Origin: Hydractinia symbiolongicarpus
Lineage: Eukaryota > Cnidaria > Hydrozoa > Anthoathecata > Hydractiniidae
Assembly (NCBI RefSeq): GCF_029227915.1
Contig: NC_079888.1
Coordinates: forward strand, 18,456,001-18,520,000
Length of the DNA stretch: 64,000 nt
Reading direction: 5' to 3'
A model generated the notes under the pieces. The model was given only the letters and a program-made list of their open reading frames with translations, did no database searches and had not been told where the DNA came from. Positions 51,919 to 62,705 of this stretch are shown here, piece after piece; the first letter of the stretch is position 1; each line of letters starts with the position of its first letter. The translations under genes were made by a program, and so were the position numbers.

Positions 51919-52299
51919 TTTCGATTTTTCGCATGCTGACCAATATGCAATTTTCATGACGTCATCTTTTGTTATGTTATCGGTGTTCTGGATGCTCTGT
52001 CTTGTTATTTGCAATGAAACGCGTGTCACACGTTAGTAGAGTGATTACTTTTAATTTTTATTAGCAAGCGTTGTAACATTACATGCACTGGCTTTCTTTT
52101 TGTGAAAAAATGTACTAGCTAAAGTGTTTTCAAACCATAACATAACAGAAATATAATACAAACAGTTGGTAATGTGTTTTTTGCATAACATAACATAAGA
52201 AATAAACTTGTAGCAATCTTAACATAACATGCAGACTAATCAGTTCGAGGATTTCAATGTGACCTGTTTTACAGCAAGCAACGTGCCACCTCGGGTATA

Positions 52300-53191
52300 T
52301 CTACAAATCAAACTCAGTTTTGAACTGATCCATAAAACTCTTTACCCTGGTCACTTTGTAAAATACTAGGGGTCCCATGTATATTGTAAATTTTCTCAAG
52401 CTCCATTCTAACCTTGCTTGCATGTTTTGAAGTCAGTGGTACTAACCAGTGAAAGCGGGAAAAGACACATCGAGTAAGGACAGTACATAACGATACGTTT
52501 TTCTTTGATATTCAACTTGCATATTTTCATGTCGACCAGATCGATTTGATGGATATGATGAACCTGGAAAGCAAACAATACTTTTTTTAAATTGTGTCAT
52601 TATCTAGCCTAATTAACACAAGTCAACTGTCGATAACGATAAAGGTAATACAAAAATACAAAGTAACGTCATTTCACAATTATGTAAATCAATTCAGCAA
52701 CCTTGATCACAGTCTTCTTAAGTTTTGATGATAAGAAAGGGGGACCCAACGTCGCAAAAAAACTAGAGGGCGAGGTTTTCTTCCCCATGCCTTTACATTT
52801 AATTTAAAATGATCACAGTATGCATAGAACTTGCCTCATTTGCAGTGACTGGTTTAGGAACTGCTTTGTTGCTGAATTTCACAGTAAATTTTTTTTTCTG
52901 CCACTGATTCCCGCATATCCGTCCGCAGCTCTGTTCCTTAGTTTTTGATATCCAGCGGATTTACTTTTTTTTGAATGTTTTCGCTACCACTTTATTTAAT
53001 TCCTCTTTTTTCAAAACTCGTTTACCTTGAAAAAAAATTAATCCATTCGAATCTATTTTCAGATCATTTTTTAATCTCCAGTATTTGTTGTACGCGCTTC
53101 TGTGAGTGGCAGTCCTGTCTTTCACTGGGATTTTGGATTTTCCATCGTTCATTATTAACTCCGCCATTATCTTATACTCGTCTTTTCGCAT
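52300..53191 (-). pseudogene. Ginger-type integrase (KRBA2-like), decayed
   Basis: From MRKDEYKIMAELI at 53191 the minus strand gives KIPVKDRTATHRSAYNKYWR, then after a shift KLRNRAADGYAGISGRK, a short domain usually just before the integrase zinc region. IHQIDLVDMK near 52540 carries the first catalytic Asp, and LQSDQGKEFYG near 52350 the second. The catalytic Glu block is not found. Frameshifts separate all parts. These blocks are what I know from KRAB-A-domain-protein-2-like Ginger integrases. Confidence 0.65.
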
Positions 53192-54246
53192 TGGATAAAT
53201 GTAACTTAACAATGTGAACCTTAACTTCCATAACATAATCAAAATAAGAAATTTGCGAAACATATCTGGTCCAAAAACTATTCCTAAAATCAAAATCCGT
53301 TAAATTAAGTATATGCGGATGTCCAAAATCTTATCCTATCCAGTATCGTCCAGAAAACCAAGTTTATTTGATGTAAGTAATAAATTATCTTTTATGCTAA
53401 TAATATGCTATAAACCTCTCTATAACCTGCTACAACACAACTAATTTTATCAAAACTCACAACAGCTTGATGATTATTATTCAGAAGTTATTTCATTGTT
53501 TTGACACCTTGATAATAATGGTGACGCGTGTCGCTGCAGAACTCATGAGAGAATACTAGCTGGTGATGATAAAATTTTCAAAATACAAATACAAAAAAAC
53601 AACACTTTTACTCATTTTTTACTTTTTTACTTTTACTTGTTTTCTGAGTTTTTTTTTTTCCAAAAAGAATCCAACTGCAGCTATAATATTTTGATATACT
53701 TTATCACGTGTACAATGTACCTGCAAGCATATATTCACTTTATCATTTTTACTAACTTCCAGTTTGAGTACCCTTTCAAGTGTGCTTCGTTTTGAATTTA
53801 TATCGCCCAACCTCCTTCTAAAGCTTTTTTATACGGGAGCGTCTGAAAGGCTATTAGTGACCTTAAGAAATAAGGACGGGAAGTTTTAAGGACGGGAATT
53901 TCCTAGAATTACGTAATTTTTAAACACTGCGCATGTTTAGAACAAAGGTGATTCCACCTATTCAGCCGTCTAGCGAAAGTTCACAACGTGAAGACACATG
54001 GTTTCACGTCGTGAAATAAAGGTGACAACAAAGTTTTTCTTTTTCGCTTTACTTGATAAAAATGGACGAAGAAATTGCAAAGAGTGTCAAAAAAAGGGAA
54101 AAATCATCATTATGGATATACTTTTCTCCAAATTTGTTACATAAATGCAATATAAGTGTATAGCTAATCTGTGAAAAAACAAAATTGTGTGTACGAAAGT
54201 GAAAGCTACTTTTTCTACTATTTTTTTAAAATTTTCAAGGTCACAT

Positions 54247-54963
54247 ATGGTTTGGAACGATCGTAAAGACGAACTGTTGTTAAGAGAAGTGCTTCTTTTT
54301 GAACCCTACAAATATAAAGCACGAACAAAAGAGAGAGGGGATGCTTGGAAAGTTATTGCTGAAAACTTAAATCAGCTGGATTCGGAACAATTTAAAGCGG
54401 ATCAAAGATCTGTTCGTGAAAGATTTGGAATTTTAAAAACACGTCACGAAAATAAAACTCGAGAAGAATTGAAAGCTAGTGGTATTGCTCCTGAGTTTGA
54501 TGAAATTATGGATGCGATGGAAGATATTTCAGAGAAAATTAAGGAGTATGAAAAGGTACATGCTGAACAAGATAGCTAGCAATCAGAGAAAAATGAAAAA
54601 GAAGCTAATGCAGCATCCGACATGAGAATGAAAGCTTTAAAAACGTTCAGTGAAAGTAAAAAAAGAAAGGACCTAACCACAGAGGCTGGAGGTGAAGATA
54701 CTGAGAAAAAAGCAAAAAAAACTAGAAGTTCTGGAACTGATACCATACAATACTTGAGGGAAAAAGGTGAGAGAGAACAGAGTCTGAGAAAAGATGAGTT
54801 GGAATTGAAAAAACAAAAATATGAAATGCAAGCAGCACAGCAAACATCTGCTGAAAATCAACAACAGGAGATGATCCAAGTTATTAGAGAACAGATGGAG
54901 TCACAGCGACAACAGACACAGCAGATGTTAATGTTTATGGCCAATATAATGCAAAGAAAGTAG
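54247..54963 (+). pseudogene. Harbinger Myb/SANT-like partner protein, one stop
   Basis: From ATG 54247 the frame reads MVWNDRKDELLLREVLLFEP and DAWKVIAENLNQLDS, a Myb/SANT-like DNA-binding fold, then RSVRERFGILKTRHENKTRE. A TAG at 54577-54579 interrupts. The same frame continues with a basic patch KKAKKTRSSGTD and a Gln/Met-rich coiled coil to 54963. In Harbinger elements this partner brings the transposase to the nucleus and the element ends. Apart from the stop, it looks complete. Confidence 0.85.
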
Positions 54964-55262
54964 TGATTTTTGAAGCAGGGGATTGTTGATATTGGTTCTT
55001 AAGTTTTGTTTAACACTAAAAGTTTTATTGATTTGATTGCTCCTAACAAACCTTTTTAAACTCAGCAGAGAATATTCAGCATATATTTCTAAGAAAAACT
55101 GTTTTTTTTTATTATTTTCAATAGAAATCCAAGAAACAACATTGATGAAAATAATTTTCTCAGAATTTATTTTGTTTATGTATATATATTTTGTTGAGTA
55201 TGTTTTTACAAAGATATCACAAAAATGTCTAGACAACTGTATTTATTCAAAACAACTGTTGT

Positions 55263-56261
55263 TCACAAAAAATAATCCTCCAAATGTGGTGGCTCTATTC
55301 CAAAATACGTTGAGGTCATAGATTTATACAAGCAGGTGTGAGCATTTGCTAGCAATGCACAAGTGATATACATTTTCCCAACAGCGCTGAGTTGTATCTT
55401 CAAATTTTTTTTGAAGTCAATAAAAGCAAAATATTTTGAAATATCTCCAAATACCCATTCAACGGAGGTGCGAACTTGGCTCATTGCTTTGTTGTAATCT
55501 TTTTGGTGTTGGTTCAAGTTACCTTTAAATGGACCTTGCAGCTGTACTCGCAATGGATATGCAGGATCCCCATATACACAAAGTGGATTACCATTGGGCG
55601 ATCGTGAGTGTAACTGAAGTTGTTGCAGACATTGCTAGCATTCCACTATCATGCCTTCTTCCTTCACTCTTTTGTGGCCATTATACAAAACACGTTGATT
55701 TCTACCTGGGCGACACACAGGTCTGACGGTTCCGTCGATGAATCCCCAACAGTGATCCAATGGTGCTCCTTTATTCGAAATAGCAGCTGCAAAAATTTCC
55801 AGTTGCTGTGGTGCCAACCAGGGTTGATTAAATGTATGTAGAAGCGTTCCATATGTGTTGTATAAAAAATCCACCATATAATTACTCATGAGTGATAGCT
55901 CTGGTACAGGTCGACCAAAGATGGGAACCATATCTGCATACCTACATGGGTAAGCAAATCGTTTGAGAAGCGCACAAAATGCTTCTAAACCACTGAACAC
56001 TGACCCATTGTAACACGTTATTTCTTCAGGTATAGGTAACTTTTCGTTCAATAAATAGACATCGTTTCTGTAAAATCGGAAATATGTTCGACACTCGTCG
56101 TCACTCAATAAATTCAAATCAAAAGGCTGATACTTCCAGTAAGGATAATCCAAATTCTTACTACTGTTCAAATCAAACAACAACAGAAATTCTTCGTCGT
56201 TTATGAGGTTATCGTCATAAGCGAAAAGCAAACTTTCTCGAACGTCTCGAAAATACACCAT
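55263..56261 (-). pseudogene. Harbinger DDE transposase with internal deletion
   Basis: The minus strand from 56261 carries a helical N-terminus, then CWGFIDGTVRPVCRPG with the first Asp and VLYNGHKRV. Normally about 25-30 residues follow before the RHDSGML block, but here the two are almost fused and a frameshift follows. PNGNPLCVYGDPAYPLRVQL holds the second Asp and SVEWVFGDISKYF the Glu, ending at 55263. All three catalytic acids survive, but deletion and shift make it inactive. Family: PIF/Harbinger, HARBI1-related. Confidence 0.85.
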
Positions 56262-56424
56262 GTTTGCTGTCTTGTTTCACCCCGTCTGACATTGTTTTTC
56301 TTAAGGTGATTATTCACGTACTAGATTAGTGTACTCGATCCAGTCTTTCTTCATTTTGTCCCGTCCTCAAAACTTCCTGTCCTTATTTCTTAAGGTGCCT
56401 AATGATGAGCAAAATAAACCAAAA

Positions 56425-56463
56425 ATTACAAAGTGGGGCAAGGCATTATTACAAAGTGGGGCA
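56425..56463. repeat. Right terminal array, two inverted units of the Ginger end motif
   Basis: ATTACAAAGTGGGGCA occurs twice, 7 bp apart, inverted relative to the seven units at the left end. Confidence 0.9.
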
Positions 56464-56468
56464 TAACA

Positions 56469-56473
56469 TCCTT
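56469..56473. repeat. TCCTT target duplication, right
   Basis: Partner of 51765-51769. Confidence 0.85.
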
Positions 56474-56763
56474 TACTTCCTTGTCTGAGATAAACTCCTC
56501 AGACGCCTCATTTGCATAGGAGGCCAAAAGGCATCTTCTTTCTTGACAAATTTAAATCGTTTGTAACTTATGGGAACATTGATCTCTGAGGTTCCACATT
56601 TTTCACCGATCGTAGTATCTGTGTCTTCATTGACCACAGAATGATCGTTTATATCTCCGTTACGCTCGCTGTCAACAGAAATATTTGATGTTATAGGTGT
56701 CGAAGCCATAACTGTGTAAATTGAAGTATGTATTATACAATATCTTGACAATAAAATGATCAT
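56474..56763 (-). pseudogene. DIRS gag N-terminal part
   Basis: The minus strand reads MASTPITSNISVDSERNGDI, an acidic stretch and NVPISYKRFKFVKKEDAFW. In a shifted frame it then gives EASEEFISDKEVKD, parallel to MKSHIPDKDVKE in the DIRS copy at 18572. It stops at the Ginger insertion, and the gag resumes at 51764. The start Met is near 56709. Confidence 0.75.
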
Positions 56764-56877
56764 ATAAACTTGATATAATAATCTTGAGCTCCTTTCTCGA
56801 TCGCGAAGAAATTGAAAGAGGAAGGAGGTCAGGGCTCCACTAGCTTAATGTAGTGGAGCTGGTTGGGTTGTAAGAAT

Positions 56878-56916
56878 GCACTATTAGATTGATTGAGATT
56901 TTATGAAATAAAATGA
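56878..56916. repeat. DIRS terminal-repeat relic
   Basis: GCACTATTAGATTGATTGAG followed by ATTTTATGAAAT resembles CAGTATTAGATCGGGCGGAG and ATTTTATGCAATGAAAT at the DIRS end 22437-22473. It marks the 5' limit of the minus-strand DIRS copy. Confidence 0.6.
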
Positions 56917-57013
56917 TCCATCAAAAGCTTAACAATATTCAAAAGAGATTTCCCTCTTGTGTGGATGTTCAAGGAGTTGGCCAGTAGAAGAATGTGCAAC
57001 TGTACACGTATTG

Positions 57014-57521
57014 CTCATCGATGAGGTTGACAGACACTTGAACAAACACATACGGTTAAACAAATAGAAATAACACTATAAAACATAATATGAATAGTAC
57101 ATGAATTGATATTGACTGATCTTTACACAAACAGTATACTTACCAAAAAATCTCCAACTTTACATTAATATGCATTTATTAGCACTACTGATTCCGGTTG
57201 TTCCACGTCTGAACAATTCACCACAAAAGTAGGCGTAAAGTAACTGCCTGAGTTATGCAACTAAATTTACTTCTTTCTAAAAATGTAGATAATCCGTTAC
57301 CAGATTGTGCTTCAACTGAGTCATTGAAATTTTCAGTTGAAACTCGGCCTACCTATCAAATACCTATCAATGTGCATGTTGTTCAAATAAATATAAAAAT
57401 ATTATAATTTGGTTCTCCAATTCCCTATCGTGGTTCTTGTTTACAACATCAGCAGAAGCTGTAGATTCGTTTAGATTGTTAACCTAATAATCAAATTACA
57501 TCACACAATATCATAACATAT
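57014..57521 (+). repeat. Interspersed repeat of about 0.5 kb, copy 2
   Basis: Direct copy of 43537-44082. Together they bracket the 13-kb nest of insertions. Confidence 0.9.
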
Positions 57522-57639
57522 ACATTAGCAAAAAACTGTAAATAAGGGTTTGACAGTAACAAAAATTCAAATCTTTTAACTTCGTACTTTGCAGAGGGAT
57601 TATATTCTTAGAAGGGATGAAACAACTGTACATTACAGA

Positions 57640-58010
57640 TATCGAGAACCCCACGATATTTGAGGCTTCGTGTCGGCGATGGGTATACGGTGGTGATTAA
57701 CAGACCCCTACAGGAGCTTTTGGGCCTACCTTACGACCCCGCAAAAAAATACTACACGAGCGGTGAATATGATAGCTTATACATGACATAGGTAAAGTCA
57801 AAAATTCTCGCTTTACTCCCCACCAAAGAGTTAAACGTCTGGGGGGGGGGACATGCTGACCTGGAGTTTTACCTTCCACTTAGGGCTTAACTGATTGTTT
57901 GGAGTTTATGCTGACGGACGTCTACCATCATGAAAAGAACGTCACGTTCACCGGCCTCACGATACATATTCTCATAGAATGAATGAATGATGTAGCTAAG
58001 CTGTATCCAA
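57640..58010 (+). pseudogene. Broken small ORF of unknown family
   Basis: The frame around 57675 reads DGYTVVINRPLQELLGLPYD and YYTSGEYDSLYMT, then a stop. Further pieces such as LMLTDVYHHEKNVTFTGLTI follow in another frame after a G10 run. I do not recognise the family. With the next two ORFs it forms a compact cluster reminiscent of small genes in large virus-like elements. Confidence 0.35.
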
Positions 58011-58019
58011 ATTTACCGA

Positions 58020-58403
58020 GTGCAACCGTACAAGGCGATATGCAGGATGAAGGACAGGTCTTTAGGGCAAGCTGGTCTCCGGAACGCCTCTAAACGGTTA
58101 CGTCTTAAATCCAAAAAACTTAAGAGTATAAGACTGCTTGCAGAAGCGAAATTAAACTCTATCGTCGATCTTATTTCGAAGGCAATGGAGAATGGTATAA
58201 TCAGCGAATAGGAATATAGCCTGATTAGCCGGGAAAAGGAGAGGTATATGCTGCTGAAGGAACAGATGCGGCAGCGCTTTAATAGGATAGTAAATAGTAT
58301 TAACGAACAAGAGCGTGCCCAACTAGTTGCCAGAGGTGGAGAGGAAGGGAGACAGGACGTTTTCAAAAAACTTCAATCTGTGCAGTATGCGAGCGGTACC
58401 TAG
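58020..58403 (+). pseudogene. Basic helical ORF, one internal stop, unknown family
   Basis: The frame encodes SLGQAGLRNASKRLRLKSKK, then AEAKLNSIVDLISKAMENGI. It has a TAG near 58209 and continues with REKERYMLLKEQMRQRFNRI to a stop near 58401. It is highly charged, probably all helical. The ATG at 58047 is the likely start. I recall similar sequences in cnidarian genomes in repetitive virus-like or Polinton-like contexts, but cannot name the function. Confidence 0.4.
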
Positions 58404-58472
58404 AGTCCCCACCTGAGTATGAGCCTTAAATATATTTCATAGGCCTATAAGACCTATAAATTATATGGTTTT

Positions 58473-58867
58473 TTAATCCTCACCCAGCAACCATTCCTTT
58501 TTGAATTCCTTGTATCGACATTCTGTAATATGTACCTGAGGGTAGTAGTTTTTGCCTTGTACATAGACCGATGAAATAGCCAGAATGGCACTGGCTTGGC
58601 AAGGTTCATCATACGGTATCGGCATACCGTAAAATTTTGTCGTGATTTTGTCCTTGTAACATTTGAGTTTAGCGTTCACATAACTAGAGCTACCACAAGG
58701 TCCCATGTATGGTAGCCTATAATATACCGTTGATCCTTACCCCCGTTAGCAGGAATGACACCCGACACTGTCAGGTAGTCCACGTTGATGTCGTTGATGT
58801 CTGTAAAGGTAGTAGCAAATGAGTAGAATAATTTAGGTTTGACAAGCTCATTTTCAAATTTCAGCAT
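58473..58867 (-). pseudogene. Small ORF with one frameshift, unknown family
   Basis: Starting at MLKFENELVKPKLFYSFATT (58867), the minus strand reads VDYLTVSGVIPANGGKDQRY. It shifts near 58690 and continues with NAKLKCYKDKITTKFYGMPI and YYPQVHITECRYKEF to 58473. It looks like a single protein of roughly 130 residues broken by one indel. It is convergent with the ORF ending at 58403. Confidence 0.4.
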
Positions 58868-59629
58868 TTTGTTTATTGTATATTTCGAACGACGTCAGAG
58901 AATTACATGTCATTGTACATACGCAACCTCCCCATTATATGTGATATATTTATGGTAGCAGTACCAGCAAAGCGTCTTATCCCTTACAACGAACCTCCGA
59001 CCACAGGTGCATCTATCGTACGCATCCAATATACTTTCACAGTCGTTACAATATTCCATTTATTTATCACAGCTACAAGGACGATCATCTTCTAGGGCAT
59101 TAAGATGATCACATGGGTCTTGAATCCTCTGCTTATTATACTTTTCTCTCTCCAATTCTTGTACGCGTGATAAGGCTAAAGTGGCAGAGAGAAACTGGTA
59201 CCGGGTAGGAAGGTCATGAATACCATACTTTTAAAGCTATATTGACAGTTATAGTATCTTACAACCAGGGATGTAATATAACGTTTCAAACCAACCCTAA
59301 AAATTCCTCTTGCGTCAGATCAACCCCAAATCTTTTGAGACGTCTCCAGTCCGGGGCAGGCCTTCCTTTATAAGGTTATTGTTAACGCTGTAGAGCAAGT
59401 CAAACTCATAGATAATTCTTCCCATAGAGGCGTTCACAAAGTTAGCGACAGCCATCCAGAAGTTCTTATTCAATTATGAGCCAGCAAAACCATATAGATG
59501 TCATAAAATATCCTTTGTTCCAGCTAGTAAACGTCTTCCCACCAAAAAGTGTTAAAAAATTCAAGGAATCCTTAACCTGGCCTTTTATTGGAGATTATTG
59601 TCAGACTTAGATACCTTATCTTGCTGTAA
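58868..59629. other. No recognised gene
   Basis: Short frames only. The right edge is where the plus-strand USP retrotransposon fragment starts. Confidence 0.45.
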
Positions 59630-60335
59630 CTCAACTTTATGTTGAAGTAGGAGCTAGGGGATTTTGTTCCGAAACAGTTAGAATCTGCCTCCGTCGCCTC
59701 GGCTTTTCTAACATGTCTGTGCGTTCCACTCTAAAATCTCTTACTGAGTCATCTATGCGATCGTCGTTGTACATCTGGCTATCTCGAGATTCTTTGTCTT
59801 GGATTCATCCTGGCAGGGATCCACAGCATACCGCTCAATTTATACCAACTGTTTCAAAGAAATCAACAAGTCACAAGCAACTTCGACCAGTAGCTTTAAG
59901 GACACGAATCCCCAAGGCGTAACAAAGAGCTCCACTACCTTGCCTGCACAAGAATCACTAGGCAGCAACAGCGGCTTGCTAAATTTGGGCAACACATGTT
60001 ACATCAATTCCATCTTGCAATGTTTTTATGTGTTACCCGCAGTCGCTACAGCCATCTCTGCAAATGATTCCAATATGGCGATAGGTAAAAGTTTTGTAAG
60101 TATTCTCCGCCAATTATCCTCCTCCAAGGTTCCAGTGAACACTTCTTCATTTCTAAATGCATTAAAAGGCCATGTTTCTAATGCAAGGGGCGCTGCTTTT
60201 AATCAGTTCTCTCAGCAAGATGCCCTAGAGATTCTTGAGTATCTCATGCCAGAGTTGGCCACAGCCTTTCCTTACTTTACTAGATTATTCAACACTGGTG
60301 TAAAAATCTCACCCTATTCGGTAAACTGTATATGA
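59630..60335 (+). pseudogene. Endonuclease end, linker and USP start of a further USP retrotransposon subfamily
   Basis: VEVGARGFCSETV at 59641 is the endonuclease end block. SSLYIWLSRDSLSW follows, as in the intact ORFs (SSFCIWLARES). A frame change near 59900 leads to SGLLNLGNTCYINSILQCFY, an excellent USP cysteine box, and ARGAAFNQFSQQDALEILEY. The reading stops at 60335 before the zinc and His parts. RT is missing. The text is closer to the minus-strand fragments at 5990-7142 than to the two intact copies. Confidence 0.8.
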
Positions 60336-60461
60336 TAGTTATCCCGCTCCGCTGTAAAACGGAGAACGATAAACGGCGCACTCCGTTGTTGCGCTGTTGC
60401 TCCAGCGATAGCGGAGAGCGATGCTTATCGAAGGTTTTGCTATTTGCCTATGAAATAAAAA
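60336..60461. other. GC-richer imperfect palindromic segment
   Basis: Contains mirrored CCGCTCCGCTG, ACGGAGAACGATAA and AGCGATAGCGGAGAGCG motifs, suggesting the end of a small inverted-repeat element. It abuts the truncated USP fragment. Confidence 0.35.
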
Positions 60462-62053
60462 ATGGCGGCGTCGTTGCGAGAAAAAGAATTCAACGTTGAT
60501 ATTTTTACTATTTTAAATCATCAAAATGAACACGATGGTAATAATAAAAAGGAAGATATGGATGCTGGAGTCAATGCAAAAGAAATGTACAAGCTTAAAT
60601 TTGAAGGTCTTGTGCGAATTTGTTTTTTTTAGCTTGCTTTTTCTGTTTGCTAGCTAGCTAGCAGCTAGAGCTACATATCCTAGCCATAATAGCTAGCTGT
60701 GAGCCCTTATCCTCCTTATTCCACGATATCTAATCAGCTGCAATGTGACATGGTTACAGCCCTTTTTAGCTGGTCAGCTGACTAGCTATGCTATATAGAT
60801 GAGTTCCAGCAGTGTGACGTCATTTGTTTACTTTTTGGCGGTAAAGCTCTAGGGCTCTGGCATTCAGAGCTTGCTGAAGAGAGGTTTTTTCCTGTGCATT
60901 TCTTCTCGCGGAAACGTCATTGAGGTTTTCAACTACTATCGAGTGTAGATTGATGCCTTCTGATTGAATAAAAATAACCTCGCTTCACCTAGCGTCCCCA
61001 TCCTTTTTCCTGCCACCCAAATGGAAAGCCAAAGAACTTCCTGCTGAAAATGTAAGCAATGGAATTCATCTAGCTATAGCTATATCATCAGTCAAAGGCT
61101 TGACTGTTCTGCATCAGCCAGAGGACATATCCCCAGTAGTATATTGATTTAGGAGCCTTCAAAAATTTATCTTGGGCCCCATTAACAAGATTTTGTCCGT
61201 TAAGGTCTTCACCTCTTAACGGATCCTCCCCCAAAAAACTGAAATGATTCGCTGGTTTACGACAATATGCTCTTCCTACTAGCTCGTGATGTTGAGACTG
61301 TGCTGCCATCTTGATGCCTTCTAAAACATTTTGGGGTTGATTATAATGCTCTGACATTTTCAGTCAAGTTATAGAACAATAAAAAATGGTTTTTAATGGA
61401 CAATATCCTATTATCAGGGCCCAAAATATTTTTAGAAGGCCCCTTTGCTAAAGCGCAGGTATCAATAGGTAGTAGCTATAGCTAGCTAGCTATAGCTATG
61501 CTGATAGTTGTGGAAGTCATTTTTGAAGCAGTCTGTTTTGCAGGGAATTAATCAAATTTAAAACATATATAGCTATACCTTCCGCTCCCAAATAAGTTAA
61601 TCTCAAAACGTTCATAACATTATTACTACTGAACAAAAAATCATTTGTTTCGCAAATCAAATTGTAAAAACTAGAAATTTAACCTTAAAGATAGTGTGTT
61701 TCCCAACTTCGTTCAGTTCTCCACCATATCGAAATGGTTATATACTTGTTCAAACTTATTTAGGATATATATATTTATATATACTCCAATTGTGACCAAT
61801 TTTGACGATGTTACTACGTTGCTCAGGGGTGCGCTACATATATGAAAAATCGGAGCTATAGGGGTTTTAACACGCTATATATGCCCCTGTATATGCTTTT
61901 AGTAACTTTATTTCAGATTTAGCATTAAATCCAACGACAAAACCTGAAATGTTACTGGCGTTGACAAAAAACTTCCCTATGAGTCCCCTATTAAAATTTC
62001 CCTATGACTCCCCTATTAAAATTTCATCATTGTCCGACGAGGAACAAAGTGAG
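60462..62053 (+). CDS. Possible first two exons of the spliced gene at the window end
   Basis: ATG 60462 begins MAASLREKEFNVDIFTILNH, acidic thereafter. A donor-like GAAG/GTCTTG after 60606 leaves one base. An acceptor TTTCAG before 61917 supplies two bases that complete a codon (Asp), and the frame continues LALNPTTKPEMLLALTKNFP to GAG/GTCAAA at 62053. The phases agree, which is the main support. The join to the next exon at 62706 does not fit in phase, so an exon may be missing or the model is wrong. Intron 1 holds TAGCTAGC-rich simple sequence. Confidence 0.35.
61088..61357 (-). CDS. 89-aa ORF inside the putative intron, unknown
   Basis: Starts MSEHYNQPQNVLEGIKMAAQ and continues with polar and aromatic residues (YYWGYVLWLMQ). 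No family is recognised. It could be a small gene, an exon or chance. Confidence 0.25.
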   Translation of the reverse strand: MSEHYNQPQNVLEGIKMAAQSQHHELVGRAYCRKPANHFSFLGEDPLRGEDLNGQNLVNGAQDKFLKAPKSIYYWGYVLWLMQNSQAFD

Positions 62054-62705
62054 GTCAAAATTACTTTGATGTTTGCCGCTTTTCACTCTAGCTCTTTTTC
62101 AAGATAGTGATCGAATTTGCATTCAAGTTTTATTTTTTATATGCTCTCTTATAAATGCAAATGGGAAAAAGGGATATATTTTCTTAAACTATGTTATAAG
62201 TAAAGTCAATGAGCTATATCAGGACAAGATAGAGAAACTATCACAAGAACAAATTCACCATTAATAATCATGAAATGATGGTCTTTTTAATATTTCAGAA
62301 TAAATTGCATAAGTCTAACAGCTAATTAAGAAATTACTAATTATAACCTGAGAAAATTAAATGCAGTCTCAAAGAAATACTTAATTTCTAATTTTACTAG
62401 GCAGAGTGGTTGCTGTACTTGGACATTGAAGTGCTATATTTAGACTCTGTTGGCTGCTTTTTCCCCTTATTCTTTTAGATACTTGGCTTGAACGTTTGTT
62501 GAACTCAGTGGATAACTATTTCGTACTTTAAAAGACAGTAAGGCAGTATTTCCTCATGTTAGGTTATCCTGTAGGTTAGGTTTTCAATTCATTTCACCAT
62601 TTTTTGCCTAAAATTTGTAATGAATCAACTTACATCGACTTTTATAGGTACATAATTCTTTTTCATGATATGTCAAGTAATCCAGCAAATATTTATTTTG
62701 TGTAG
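61358..62705. other. Mostly intronic or intergenic DNA
   Basis: Apart from the possible exon 61917-62053, I see a frame at 62073-62264 (KVNELYQDKIEKLSQEQ) that overlaps it by one frame and may be an alternative continuation. A 26-bp block (TTCCCTATGA to ATT) is duplicated at 61972-62023. Confidence 0.4.

Larger units (their letters stand above)
53853..56403. mobile_element. PIF/Harbinger transposon inserted in the Ginger element
   Basis: Inverted ends of about 47 bp (ACCTTAAGAAATAAGGAC, GGAAGTTTT and AGGACGGGA) lie at 53853-53899 and 56357-56403. Flanks are TTA on the left and TAA on the right, so a clean 3-bp duplication is not certain. Two convergent genes lie inside, the usual Harbinger pair. 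Confidence 0.85.
51770..56468. mobile_element. Ginger-like DNA transposon with repeat-array termini, containing a Harbinger element
   Basis: Termini TGTTATGCCCCACTTTGTAA and the complement are exact inverted repeats flanked by TCCTT. A 5-bp duplication fits Ginger2/TDD. The encoded integrase relic supports that class. Removing the Harbinger insertion leaves about 2.15 kb, with nearly all of the Ginger material on the left side. Confidence 0.8.
49121..56916 (-). mobile_element. Second DIRS-like element, truncated and host to three other insertions
   Basis: Minus-strand order: terminal-repeat-like segment (56878-56916), gag N-terminus (56763-56474), Ginger insertion (56468-51770), gag and start of pol (51764-50689), pogo-like insertion (50688-49728), RT (49727-49121). 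With the insertions removed, the gag and RT pieces join in the order seen in the copy at 18322. Confidence 0.8.

Noticed and set aside
51772-52029. Repetitive minus-strand frame with ITKWG-type repeats
   Set aside because: It is a translation of the Ginger terminal repeat array, not a protein gene.
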